A DNA stretch of 64,000 bases from Diplonema papillatum (taxonomy: Eukaryota; Euglenozoa; Diplonemea; Diplonemida; Diplonemidae): assembly GCA_030068145.1 (NCBI GenBank), contig JAPJBO010000079.1, positions 124,001 through 188,000 on the forward strand. Reading direction: 5' to 3'. The notes beneath the pieces were generated by a model that did no database searches, was not told the origin of the DNA, and saw only the letters and a list, made by a program, of their open reading frames with translations. Shown in pieces: positions 10,585-18,896 of this stretch; position 1 is the stretch's first letter; every line of letters begins with the position of its first letter. Position numbers and translations under genes: made by a program.

Positions 10585-10925
10585 CTCTGATTTTTCGAGA
10601 CTGGAGGTCCTATGAACATGCAATGTGAATAGCCTCTATTCGAGCCAACCCGGCTTTTCTTCATGAAAAAAGTGTATTGTTTTTGGAAAGAGCCGGGCAA
10701 GCTTTTTTTTTTCCTCGCAGAAGGTATGCGGGTGGCAGAGTGACCGGGCGCCGGCCTTCAGGCCGGTGAGTCCGGGTTCGAACCCCGCCCATGACATTTT
10801 TCCGGTCGAAGATTGTTTTCGAGGTTTGTTGCGTTTCGGGGTCAAATGTGCCCGAAAATTGCGTTTTTGGCGGAGTTTCTCAGTATCTCGCGGTATTTGG
10901 GTCACCCCGGGAAACGGAGTCGGGC
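10585..10925 (+). mobile_element. tRNA-related SINE-like element, copy A
   Basis: About 340 bp matches the reverse complement of 57905-58235. Matching landmarks in order are TCGAGACTGG, CCTATGAACATGCAATGTG, TTCGAGCCAACCCGGCTTTT, AAAAGTGTATTGTTTTTGG, a tRNA-like block (10727-10793), CCGGTCGAAGA and CAGTATCTCGCGGTATTTGG. The tRNA-like block has a box A (TGGCAGAGTGACCGG) and a perfect box B (GGTTCGAACCC). The middle folds as one 6-bp GC stem with a TTCA loop, so it is not a normal anticodon arm and the block is not a working tRNA. RNA polymerase III transcription and LINE-driven spread are inferred. Confidence 0.7.
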
Positions 10926-10964
10926 GGCCGAGCTTGCCATCACAGGCCAAACTTGCTACGAGAA

Positions 10965-11515
10965 CCGAACTTTGCTTCACCAGAACTCAGCTTCGTGCGA
11001 ACTTTGCTTCGTCCGAACTCAGCTGCGCCCGTACCAGAATTTAGCATCGCCCGAACTTTGCTTCGCCAGAACTTAACTTCGCCCGAGCGTTGCTTCGCCC
11101 GAACTCAGCTGCGCCCGAACTTTGCTTCACCAGAACTTAGCTCCGCCCGAACTTAGGATCACTCGAACTCATTATCGTCCGAACTGAGCTTCACCAGAAC
11201 TTAGCTCCGCCCGAACTTTTGCTTCGCCGGGGGGCGGCGGGGGGGGCGCCCACCCGGGTACCAGCGCCAAACTTTTCCCGCACTCGGTGGGTCGGGGGGG
11301 GTCCGGGGGGGGTGTCCCCCCCCGGGTACGAGCACCGACCTTGGCTTCACCCGGACTTTACACCCTGGCCGAACTTCGCTTCGTGCCCGAACTGTTTTTT
11401 AGTACCAGCGCAGCCTGAGCGCTTAGCAACGCCCGAACTAAGCATCACTCGAACTTAGCTTCACCAGCATTGCCCGAACTTAGCTTCGTCCGAACTTTAC
11501 TGTTCCCCGAACTTT
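10965..11515 (+). repeat. CGAACTTAGCTTCGCC minisatellite (SINE tail), interrupted by G-rich block
   Basis: Degenerate 15-18-bp units of the form CGAACTT(A/T)GCTTCGCC repeat from 10965 to about 11225 and again 11370-11515. A G/C-run-rich stretch (11225-11340) separates them. The same array, inverted, flanks the other SINE copy at 57650-57890, so array and SINE probably travel together. Confidence 0.75.
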
Positions 11516-12460
11516 AACTGCTGCCTCCAGTCTCGCCACGCGCCGGCCTTAGCCGAGCGCACGTACTTTCTTCTTCTTTCATTTTTTTTTTGAGTCGTGC
11601 GTTCCTCGCGCCTTCAGGCTTGTGTCCCCACAATGCAAGGAGGCGCAGCGGATTTGTCAGTAGACGTCATTTCCTGTGAGTCTGTTTGGCTCGGTAGTAG
11701 ACTGGTAGGTATGCGAGACGCGCATGTTCAAGACCTCGGATGGAGGTTGCACACGTCAAAGCAGGACGAAACCACTTCGCTCATGCGCACAGACCACCCG
11801 GGTCTGTTTATGAGAAAGTGGCATTGTCAAACAATGCAGGCAATTCCTCCCCCTTCCTTTGTTCCGATGGAACCCACAAACTCGAGAGTATCCTGAGGGC
11901 AACGGAGGTTTGCGGAGGTAGTTCGAACCACTGAGCACGCGCAAACAAACAACCGGGCGGGTTGCCTCCGTGCAGCCCCATTTACACAAGGCCGTCGGCT
12001 GTCTGCTGAATTGGCGCCTTTGCCCACTTGATCGCCGCATCGAGTTACCCGCACCACATAGTACAATACATAAAGAATGCTTGCTTCTTGCCACCCTCCC
12101 TCATCTTCCGTTCTCGCTGCTTTCACTCACGGTGACTTTTCCTTCGTTTGATGATATTCGGTTCGTGACAATCGAGAAGAAAGCAGACCGGGCTGAATTG
12201 TTCGATAGTGCAGAACCAATGTGCGGCTTGTGAACGAGGCGTGTACTGCTGGACTGCATCACGCCCAACTAGGGGAAGTCCAGTGGCTTCCAGGGGACAC
12301 AGACCGGCTTGAATAGTGACTACCGGCATCCTTCCTCCCGTGGTTCAGTTATTGATGCCTAACCAGTCCGTGGCAAGAGCACTCGTGGTCACCTTGTGCT
12401 GCTAATGCACATCATAGTGGGAAATCCCGGCGACACGAGTGTACGTCGCCCCCCTCTCCG
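11516..12460 (+). other. non-coding stretch, no gene recognised
   Basis: A short open frame near 11600-11890 has no ATG at a sensible place and no family. A T-run lies at 11582-11591. No RNA gene or repeat stands out. Confidence 0.4.
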
Positions 12461-12479
12461 AACATGCATGAGAGGCAGA

Positions 12480-12955
12480 CTGCACTGCCTACACCACATT
12501 AAACGACGGGGCGGGCGCCCTGTTCTTGCCGCCGCTGCCGCATCGCGACCGCAGCCAGCTGGCGGCTGCAGTGAGAGAGCGGCCGGCTGCCCGGCGGGGC
12601 CTGCACCGACATGGCGGTGCGGTGCGCCCTCGAAGGGGGGGTGCTTGGTGTCGGTCCCAAACAGTCCGGACATGACAAGACACAATCTGTATGCCCATGC
12701 GGCATCCTTGGTCCGTGTTTCAAGACGGGTAGTAGAAGATCGCTGACATGAGCCTGCGAGCGTTTAACCACGTCAGACCAGCCGGAGCAAGGACGTTGTC
12801 CGAAGACGCCGACACTTACCCTTCGCGCGGGCAGCGCCCGCATGCGCCGAGTGCTGCAACACGGCGGGCAGGGCCGGGTGCTGCTTGTGGCGCGCGGCAA
12901 CGAGACCGTCGCGGGCCAGAACGAACGCGTTCGCTTCCACCCCCGCATCCCCTAG
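12480..12955 (+). pseudogene. decayed copy of the 5' end of the secreted-protein gene at 13118
   Basis: 12500-12640 aligns to the start of the 13118 gene: GGCGCCCTGTT, the CTGCCGCC leader, GGCGGCTGCAGTG, and GGCGGGGCCTGCACCGA with CGGTGCGGTGCGCC. 12828-12935 aligns to the next part (GGGCAGCGCCC, CGAGTGCTGCAAC, GGCAACGAGACCG, GGCCAGAACGA). About 185 bp of unrelated sequence interrupts it and the frame is broken. It sits just upstream of the intact gene in the same orientation. Confidence 0.8.
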
Positions 12956-13117
12956 CAACTACACTGCCTACGCGTTAAACTAATATTTCTCCCTGAATCC
13001 CGATTTCGAAAAACAGCAGCTTTCTCGATATCGCAACCTCCAAAAATTCCAGAGACAGAAGAAGAGCAACCATGAAAAATCAAAACCCGCGAAGACTAGA
13101 GTAGCATCTAAACAACT

Positions 13118-16100
13118 ATGCGGGGGTGCGGCGCCCTGTTTTGGCAGCCGCCGCCGCTGCTGCTGCTGCTGCTGTTCGCGGCAGCAGCTAGCGGGCGGCT
13201 GCAGTGGGATTGCGGCCCGCTGGCCGGCGGGGCCTGCACCGAGATGTCGGTGCGGTGCGCCGCGGGCAGCGCCCTCGATTGCGTCGAGTGCTGCAACGCG
13301 GCGGGCCGGGCCGGGTGCTGCTCGTGGCGCGGCAACGAGACCGCCGCTGGCCAGAACGAGTCGGCGCCGGCGCCGCCGGACCTCTGCTGGTTCCACCCAG
13401 ACGGAGTGCTGTCGGGCGGAGCGCCTACCGGCCTCGCGCAGGTGTGCACGTCGTCCACGGAGACGGCCACCGCGACCCCGACGCTGTCGACGACACCCAC
13501 GCTGACCGTCCCCTTTGCCCACGCCACCTGCTCGGGCGGGAGCGACTTTTTCCCGAAGATCGCGCCCGTCGGCGTGAACTGGACCCTCACCGTGTACTGC
13601 CGGCGGGGCCTCGCGGGGGAGTCTGTGTTCCTCACCCGCAAGAAGGGGTCCTGCGACCCCGAAGCCGCGCTGCTGCTCGGCGACTACCCGACCGGCGACG
13701 TGGCCGCCGTCGTGCGGGCGTCTGGCGCGGATTCCGAGGGGCACCCGTTGTTCACCGTCCCGCCCCTGTACGAGGCGGGGACGTACCAACTCTGCCTCAA
13801 AACCCTGCAAGAGCACATGCACGCGTTCTCTTCACCCCTGCGGGTGCAGGGCACCTCGGTGCGGCCGTACGTCTGGTTCGACCCCGGGAGCCGGGAGTTG
13901 ATCGCAGACGGCTTCGCCCTCAGCCGGGACACGGTGCAGTTCACCGTGTCCCGAACGGCCGACTGCACGTCGCCGGTTTACCCTTTGGGTTCCGTCCCGT
14001 ACAGGGTGACCGGGGACGGGCGGTTCGCGGTGATGGGCGGCGTGGCGCTGGACCCCGGCCGGTACTACAGCTGCTTCCGCCCGTTCCCCGACGACCCGTG
14101 GTCGGCGCACGCCGCGGTGGCGGTGCCGGAGAGGCGGCTGCGCCGCGCGTCGACCGCGCCCGCGCGGGTGGCGGTGGGGCAGCCGTTTCTGCTGACGCTG
14201 TTCGGCGACTACGTCGCCAACGAGTCGGCGGCCTACTGCCGGGTAGTGCCCGTCGACGGGCACGACCCGGAGGACTGCCACCGGCAGGGCGTCTCCGCGG
14301 CGACCGTCAGCGTCGTCGCTGAGTACGCGGCGGAGGACGCCCGCGGGTTCGCCGAGCCGACCATCCAGCGCACGACCGTCACCTGCGACTTCCCGCACGG
14401 GACGGGCGACGCCGGGTGGCACTACGCGTGCCTGGGCGATCTGAACAGCAGCAGCCGCTACGACGAGCGCGGGTACCACAAGGCCTCCGCCGGCGGCGCC
14501 ACCTTCGAGGTGAAGCCCCGGGCGGCCCTTCCCGTGGCTTCCGTGGTGCCCGTGCAGCCCCTCTCGAAGGCATGGCTGAACGTCCTCCTCACCGGCGGCA
14601 ACATCGCCGTGCCCGAAGGCTCGCACATCAAGCTCCAAGAAACTCCCTGCGACGCGGAGCCCGACGAACTCAACAAGACCACGGAGTTCAACGCGTACAG
14701 CAACGAAGCCCGCGTGTACAAATGGCGAGGTCCCAAGGCGCTGGTGCCGTTTTCCGAACCGTGCCCGTTTCACACGGGGCACGTGAGCTTGCGGACAGTC
14801 GCCGACTCCGTCGACAAGACGTACCGCATTTGCTACACGTCGAGCCTGCCGAGCGCCGCATCGCCGGCGTACGGGTTCTGCGGGGAGAACGCCACTTTCA
14901 CGTCGACGAGGGTTGAGCGCGTGGGGGTGCGGGTCCGGCCCAGGGACGGGCCGGCGGACTGCAGCGCGTTGGGGGGCGTGTACAACCACGCCAGCCACCG
15001 CTGCGAATTGTGGCTCTGCCGCGGGTCGTTGAACCCGGAGACGTGCCCGGGACCGCTGTGTTCTTTGCTGGAGGTCACAGCTGTTATGGGGATTGGGGAG
15101 TGCTTGGCCGATCCCTTGGCCACCGTCGGGTTGCCTTCGCAGGCGGATGCTTGCGAAGCGTTTCGCGGGAAGTACGAGCGCGGACACTGTTGGTTCCACG
15201 TCTGCAGGGCGGATTCCCTGTCGAGTGCGGGTGACCCCGGATCCGGCTACGAGCGCATCAAGATGTCCGAGCCGATGATGATAAAACAGCGCACCTTCCC
15301 CGTGTACGTGTGCTTGCGCAGGATGTACACCGACGAATGGTTAAGCGTTGGGGGCTTCGGGGTCGACGACTCGTGCGAGCTGAAGAAGGCGAAGTACTGC
15401 CGGTACGTGTCGTGCGGCGATCACTTGGCGAACCCCGGTCCGTGTACGCTGTTGGGCATGGACGGGGCCGGCGGGCACTCGACCGTGGAGAAGACGGGCC
15501 TCGGCAATTACCAGCCGACGGGGCGCGCCTACGAGCCGTCGGCGCTCTCCGGCATCGCGTGGAACGCGGTCCTGCAAGGGCCGAGCAACCTGCTGCAGCA
15601 GGTGTGCCACGACATGGCGTGCCACGCGGACCGGTACGTTTTGGTGCGCTTCGAGAAGAGCGTCGCGCACCGGCACCCTTCTTGGGCGGTCAGTCCGGAT
15701 GGGCTGGAGGCTCGGTACGTCGGCCGCCACGTGCAGTACCAAGTGCCGGGGGCCGAAATCCACGCGTTGACGACCGAGCTTCCGCTGTCGATGGACCCGG
15801 TCACGGAGGTTACCGTCGGGTTCAACGTCGTGCACGGCGACGGCCACATCCTGAAGCTGGGCCTCGTCGCGAACCACAGCGCGCTGCCGTTCGAAAACTC
15901 GACGGCGACGCCCCTCCGGTTCGTCGCCGCGTTCGCCGCAAACGAAAGCAGGGCCGGGGTGGAGGCACCCCCGTGTTCGCTGCGGCGCGGCGCGTGGTAC
16001 CGGGCGGTCTTTCGGTCGGAGCCGAGCGAGATCACCGTCTGGCCGGACGGAGACGGAGCGGAAATCGCCCGGTCGCCCGCCTGCTACCTCCACCGCCCGA

Positions 16101-16219
16101 CGTCGTTCGACTTCTTCGCGCCGAGCACAGGCTGGCGGCTGGCCTTCGTGATCACGGTGCCGAGCGGCTGGGCCGACAGGCCGAAGGAAAACGAAGCCCG
16201 CGTCGCGCTTCGCCCCTGA
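13118..16219 (+). CDS. large secreted Cys-rich protein, unknown family
   Basis: The single uninterrupted frame of 1,033 codons starts at ATG 13118. Residues 1-26 are a clear signal peptide: short basic start, a run of leucines and alanines, then small residues. The mature protein has many cysteines, concentrated at residues 33-95 (a CVECC...CCSW cluster), 590-660 and 690-790. Several N-x-S/T sites also suggest an exported glycoprotein. Residues 880-1,030 form a beta-rich, lectin-like stretch by eye (alternating hydrophobic strands, Trp/Phe rich), ending without a transmembrane span or GPI-type tail. I do not recognise the family. It is intron-free, and both ends have decayed duplicates nearby (12480-12955 and 16220-16505), so this locus is prone to local duplication. 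A cell-surface or secreted adhesion/recognition role is a guess from signal peptide and Cys content. Confidence 0.82.
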   Translation: MRGCGALFWQPPPLLLLLLFAAAASGRLQWDCGPLAGGACTEMSVRCAAGSALDCVECCNAAGRAGCCSWRGNETAAGQNESAPAPPDLCWFHPDGVLSGGAPTGLAQVCTSSTETATATPTLSTTPTLTVPFAHATCSGGSDFFPKIAPVGVNWTLTVYCRRGLAGESVFLTRKKGSCDPEAALLLGDYPTGDVAAVVRASGADSEGHPLFTVPPLYEAGTYQLCLKTLQEHMHAFSSPLRVQGTSVRPYVWFDPGSRELIADGFALSRDTVQFTVSRTADCTSPVYPLGSVPYRVTGDGRFAVMGGVALDPGRYYSCFRPFPDDPWSAHAAVAVPERRLRRASTAPARVAVGQPFLLTLFGDYVANESAAYCRVVPVDGHDPEDCHRQGVSAATVSVVAEYAAEDARGFAEPTIQRTTVTCDFPHGTGDAGWHYACLGDLNSSSRYDERGYHKASAGGATFEVKPRAALPVASVVPVQPLSKAWLNVLLTGGNIAVPEGSHIKLQETPCDAEPDELNKTTEFNAYSNEARVYKWRGPKALVPFSEPCPFHTGHVSLRTVADSVDKTYRICYTSSLPSAASPAYGFCGENATFTSTRVERVGVRVRPRDGPADCSALGGVYNHASHRCELWLCRGSLNPETCPGPLCSLLEVTAVMGIGECLADPLATVGLPSQADACEAFRGKYERGHCWFHVCRADSLSSAGDPGSGYERIKMSEPMMIKQRTFPVYVCLRRMYTDEWLSVGGFGVDDSCELKKAKYCRYVSCGDHLANPGPCTLLGMDGAGGHSTVEKTGLGNYQPTGRAYEPSALSGIAWNAVLQGPSNLLQQVCHDMACHADRYVLVRFEKSVAHRHPSWAVSPDGLEARYVGRHVQYQVPGAEIHALTTELPLSMDPVTEVTVGFNVVHGDGHILKLGLVANHSALPFENSTATPLRFVAAFAANESRAGVEAPPCSLRRGAWYRAVFRSEPSEITVWPDGDGAEIARSPACYLHRPTSFDFFAPSTGWRLAFVITVPSGWADRPKENEARVALRP

Positions 16220-16505
16220 CCCCCGCATCACGGCGTACCGCACTCAATTCAACCCCGCCCCGGCGTCATAGTGCCCGACTGCTTGCTACGGCACGGCACG
16301 TGGCACCCGCGGCAGTGTTTCGGTCTTGGCTGCGAGATCACGGTGCCGAGCGGCTGTGCGGACAGGACGACAGAAAACGAAGCCCGCGTCGCACTTCGCC
16401 CCTGATCTCCGCGTCTCTGGCGTACCGCAGGCGCTTCCAACTCGCATTCGCAGCCATTCAACCGCGCGCCGGCGTCATGATGCCTGACTGCTTGCTGCGG
16501 GTGAG
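16220..16505 (+). pseudogene. decayed tandem copy of the 3' end of the 13118 gene
   Basis: The last coding bases and early 3' flank (16150-16320) are repeated at about 16325-16500. GATCACGGTGCCGAGCGGCTG, GAAAACGAAGCCCGCGTCGC, CTTCGCCCCTGA, GGCGTACCGCA and GACTGCTTGCT recur in order with small indels. Unit length is about 185 bp. The copy has no start and is not expected to be expressed. Confidence 0.78.
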
Positions 16506-17039
16506 TGCTTCTTCTTCGCTTAGCGCAATCCCGCGTCGCCAGTCCTGCTTCCCAGAAGTGGCCCACTTAGAACCAGGATTCTACGCCAGGGTTTGAAGTA
16601 ACCCCGAGCTCACGCCCATTTTTTGCGAATAGGTCGAGGACGTCAGTTGCAATGAGAGAGTTTTGGAGCCAACTGAGCTGTCTGTTGCACACACGTCCAG
16701 CAGATGAGTTATACAACAGGCGACACAGTGGCAGGGGGTTGCCGCACCTCTCGCCCAGTTTTGTAGCTCCGTTTCCCCACCTTTTCTTACCATTTACACG
16801 GAAAAAGCTGCTAGCCTAGCGGAACTCGACGAATAAGCATTTCTGTCTCCATCGTTCCTCGGTTTCCATCTGTCGCACACCGCGGCCTGCCTTCGGCATA
16901 ATCGGGTATCCATAGCAGCGGGGTTGTCTATTCGCTCTACAACAAGTGATTGTGCCCAGCGTAGCCAAGTCGCAATTACTGAACATTATACCGGCACGAA
17001 ACAAACAAGCGACCCTGCTATCCGTCCGTTTCACCGTTG
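16506..17039 (+). other. intergenic, nothing recognised
   Basis: Mixed composition with no long frame, repeat or RNA-like structure that I can support. Confidence 0.4.
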
Positions 17040-17270
17040 CGGCGATCAGCGCAACCGCGTTCTCATTACTTTGCCACCCGGCGTAGTCGCTCGCGAAGTG
17101 GGCAATCGCGCCCCCGCGTGCAGTTCGGTTCACGTGTAAAACGCGAGTTGAAATGGAAGCAGCGCAACCGCCTTCTCATTACTTCGCAACGGCGTAGTCT
17201 CTCGTGAAGTGCGCAATCGCGCCCCCGCGTGCAGTTCGGTTCACGTGGAAAACGCGAGTTAAAATGGAAG
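17040..17270 (+). repeat. tandem duplication of the 5' end of the GAS2-domain gene
   Basis: About 112 bp ending in the start codon is present twice. The first (17044-17158) and second (17161-17270) both contain GCGCAACCG, CTTCTCATTACTT, GCAATCGCGCCCCCGCGTGC, AGTTCGGTTCACGTG, AAAACGCGAGTT and AATGGAAG. The upstream copy keeps an ATG at 17152 but its frame is not continued as the gene. Confidence 0.85.
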
Positions 17271-17920
17271 ACGGCGTCGAGTCGGCGGACGAGGCAAGCT
17301 TGCCCGCCGCCCCCGGCAGCGGCGAGGAGGAGCTGGAGCCGCTCCTGCGGCTGCCGAAGGAAGAGCTGGCGGCGCTGTTGCTGGCCGAGCGGCGCGCCCG
17401 CGCGCACTTCGAGCGCGCCGCCGCCGCGCTGGGCGAGGAAACCGCCGACCTGAGGGCGCGGCTCGACAGAGGCAGCAGCGGCCTTCCGACGACGCCTGCC
17501 CGGCAGGTCATCGGCTACGATGCAGGTTCAGGTTCGTCGTACCGCACTCCCGGGTCGGGCGTGCTCGTGGGCGTCCAGCGGAAGACGGATCCGATAGCCC
17601 GCCTGCACAAGGCCCTCGTCCGCCCGCCGAGTCCGCAGGCCACCGAGCACGTGGTCGACTCGATGATGCAAGAGCTCGCGGGCTCGATGCCGTTCTTGCC
17701 GATTGCGAAAGTCTCCCGCTGCTGCTACACGATAGATCGCCCGGGCAAAACGTACAAGATGGCGGTGCACTCGGGGTCTCTGGTCATCCGCGTCGGGTGC
17801 GGGTACGAGGACGTCGTCACGTTCCTCGAGAAACGCGCCAAGCTCATGACCAGCCTCAGCGAGCGCTATCGGCCAACGCCCAAGGGGCATACTTCGCTGA
17901 ACGTTTCGAGCATTCGGTGA
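17264..17920 (+). CDS. GAS2 (GAR)-domain protein
   Basis: The frame is 218 codons from ATG 17264. Residues 1-75 are acidic then helical and charged, with a probable coiled coil at about 24-70. Residues 75-140 are Ser/Gly/Pro-rich linker. Residues 144-196 resemble the growth-arrest-specific-2 (GAR) domain: a Cys pair (SRCCYTI), a Tyr-containing strand, then LVIRVGCGYEDVVTFLEKR, which parallels the family's V-R-V-G-G-G-W...FL core. GAR domains bind microtubules, so a cytoskeletal linker role is likely. The usual companion calponin-homology domain is absent. The start was chosen over an in-frame ATG at 17204 because 17204 lies in the duplicated leader and encodes a non-conserved extension. The gene is intron-free unless the final CG/GTGAAA is a donor. 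Confidence 0.62.
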   Translation: MEDGVESADEASLPAAPGSGEEELEPLLRLPKEELAALLLAERRARAHFERAAAALGEETADLRARLDRGSSGLPTTPARQVIGYDAGSGSSYRTPGSGVLVGVQRKTDPIARLHKALVRPPSPQATEHVVDSMMQELAGSMPFLPIAKVSRCCYTIDRPGKTYKMAVHSGSLVIRVGCGYEDVVTFLEKRAKLMTSLSERYRPTPKGHTSLNVSSIR

Positions 17921-18896
17921 AAGGACTTACCTGGCACGAGCGAAACAACAACAGTGAACGCTCGCACAGCTGGCACCATGCCGGAGAGGACCGTTGCCCT
18001 GTTTTCGGCCAATTTCCACCAACGGTTGCATACACGCTAGCCTTCCGCCAGCTCTCATGCATTTCTGTCGAGTTTTGAGTGTATGGACGCCTCTCTGGCA
18101 CGCCACCCTGCTTGCCGACAAGTTACGCGAAAACCGCGGTCTAGAAGCGAACACACACCCGTGCGAGCAGTTGTACTGTACTTGTGGAATTTGAACGGAA
18201 TACATTCTAACATGCGTGTCTCGTTCCCTTCACTCTCGGGTGTTTCTCACACGCACAGCAAGCGCAAAGAGGTGCCCAGAAAGAGCCGTCAAGTTCATGC
18301 ATCCTGCCGCCAACTTGAATAAGCTATCAAGTATTACAAAACAACGTCGAACGCCAACGGGCATGCTCCAAGCAATCCACTGCTTTGGAATTCCAATCCA
18401 GAGACCTGATTGCCGACATCCCCGGGAATACAGCACCGCAACGCGCATTGCCAATAATATCTGCGACGACCAAATGAGCATCACAAAGGGGCCACATCTG
18501 CAGGGTTGGTACGGAGTATACCGTGCTTCGCACTTCTTCAGCGTCGGACCTACCACACCAAAACCAGGCATTTTTGTAGCCTCAAGTCCTCTTGTAGCCC
18601 ACATGCCTCCCGAGCACCAGGGACCCCATGCACGAGAGCTGCAAACCGGCCAGAAATGAGGTTTTGAGTGGTCTTCCTGGGTAAGTCTCGTTTGGCGTGG
18701 AAACCAGGCAACATCGACTGTTTCGCCGCTGTGGTCTGAGATACGACCCGAGTGTCTTGATGCTCAACCCGGTGCCTCCTTCAGGCGGCCCACCCTCCAT
18801 TCAGCCGACAGGGCGCAAACCTTGACGAGACACCTACGTAGGTTGGGGCGAGGGTACAATTTTGATCGCACCCAAGTGGTGGGTCGGCCTCTCATC
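17921..18896 (+). other. intergenic, no gene recognised
   Basis: About 1 kb without a convincing frame, repeat or RNA gene. Short frames at 18216-18659 have codon usage unlike the flanking genes. Confidence 0.4.

Noticed and set aside
10727-10793. tRNA gene call
   Set aside because: Boxes A and B are present, but the anticodon arm, T-stem and acceptor do not fold as a tRNA, and a second copy shares long non-tRNA flanks.
13832-16243. Long minus-strand frames opposite the secreted-protein gene
   Set aside because: GC-rich codon bias on the plus strand leaves the complement open. There is no plausible protein composition or start context.
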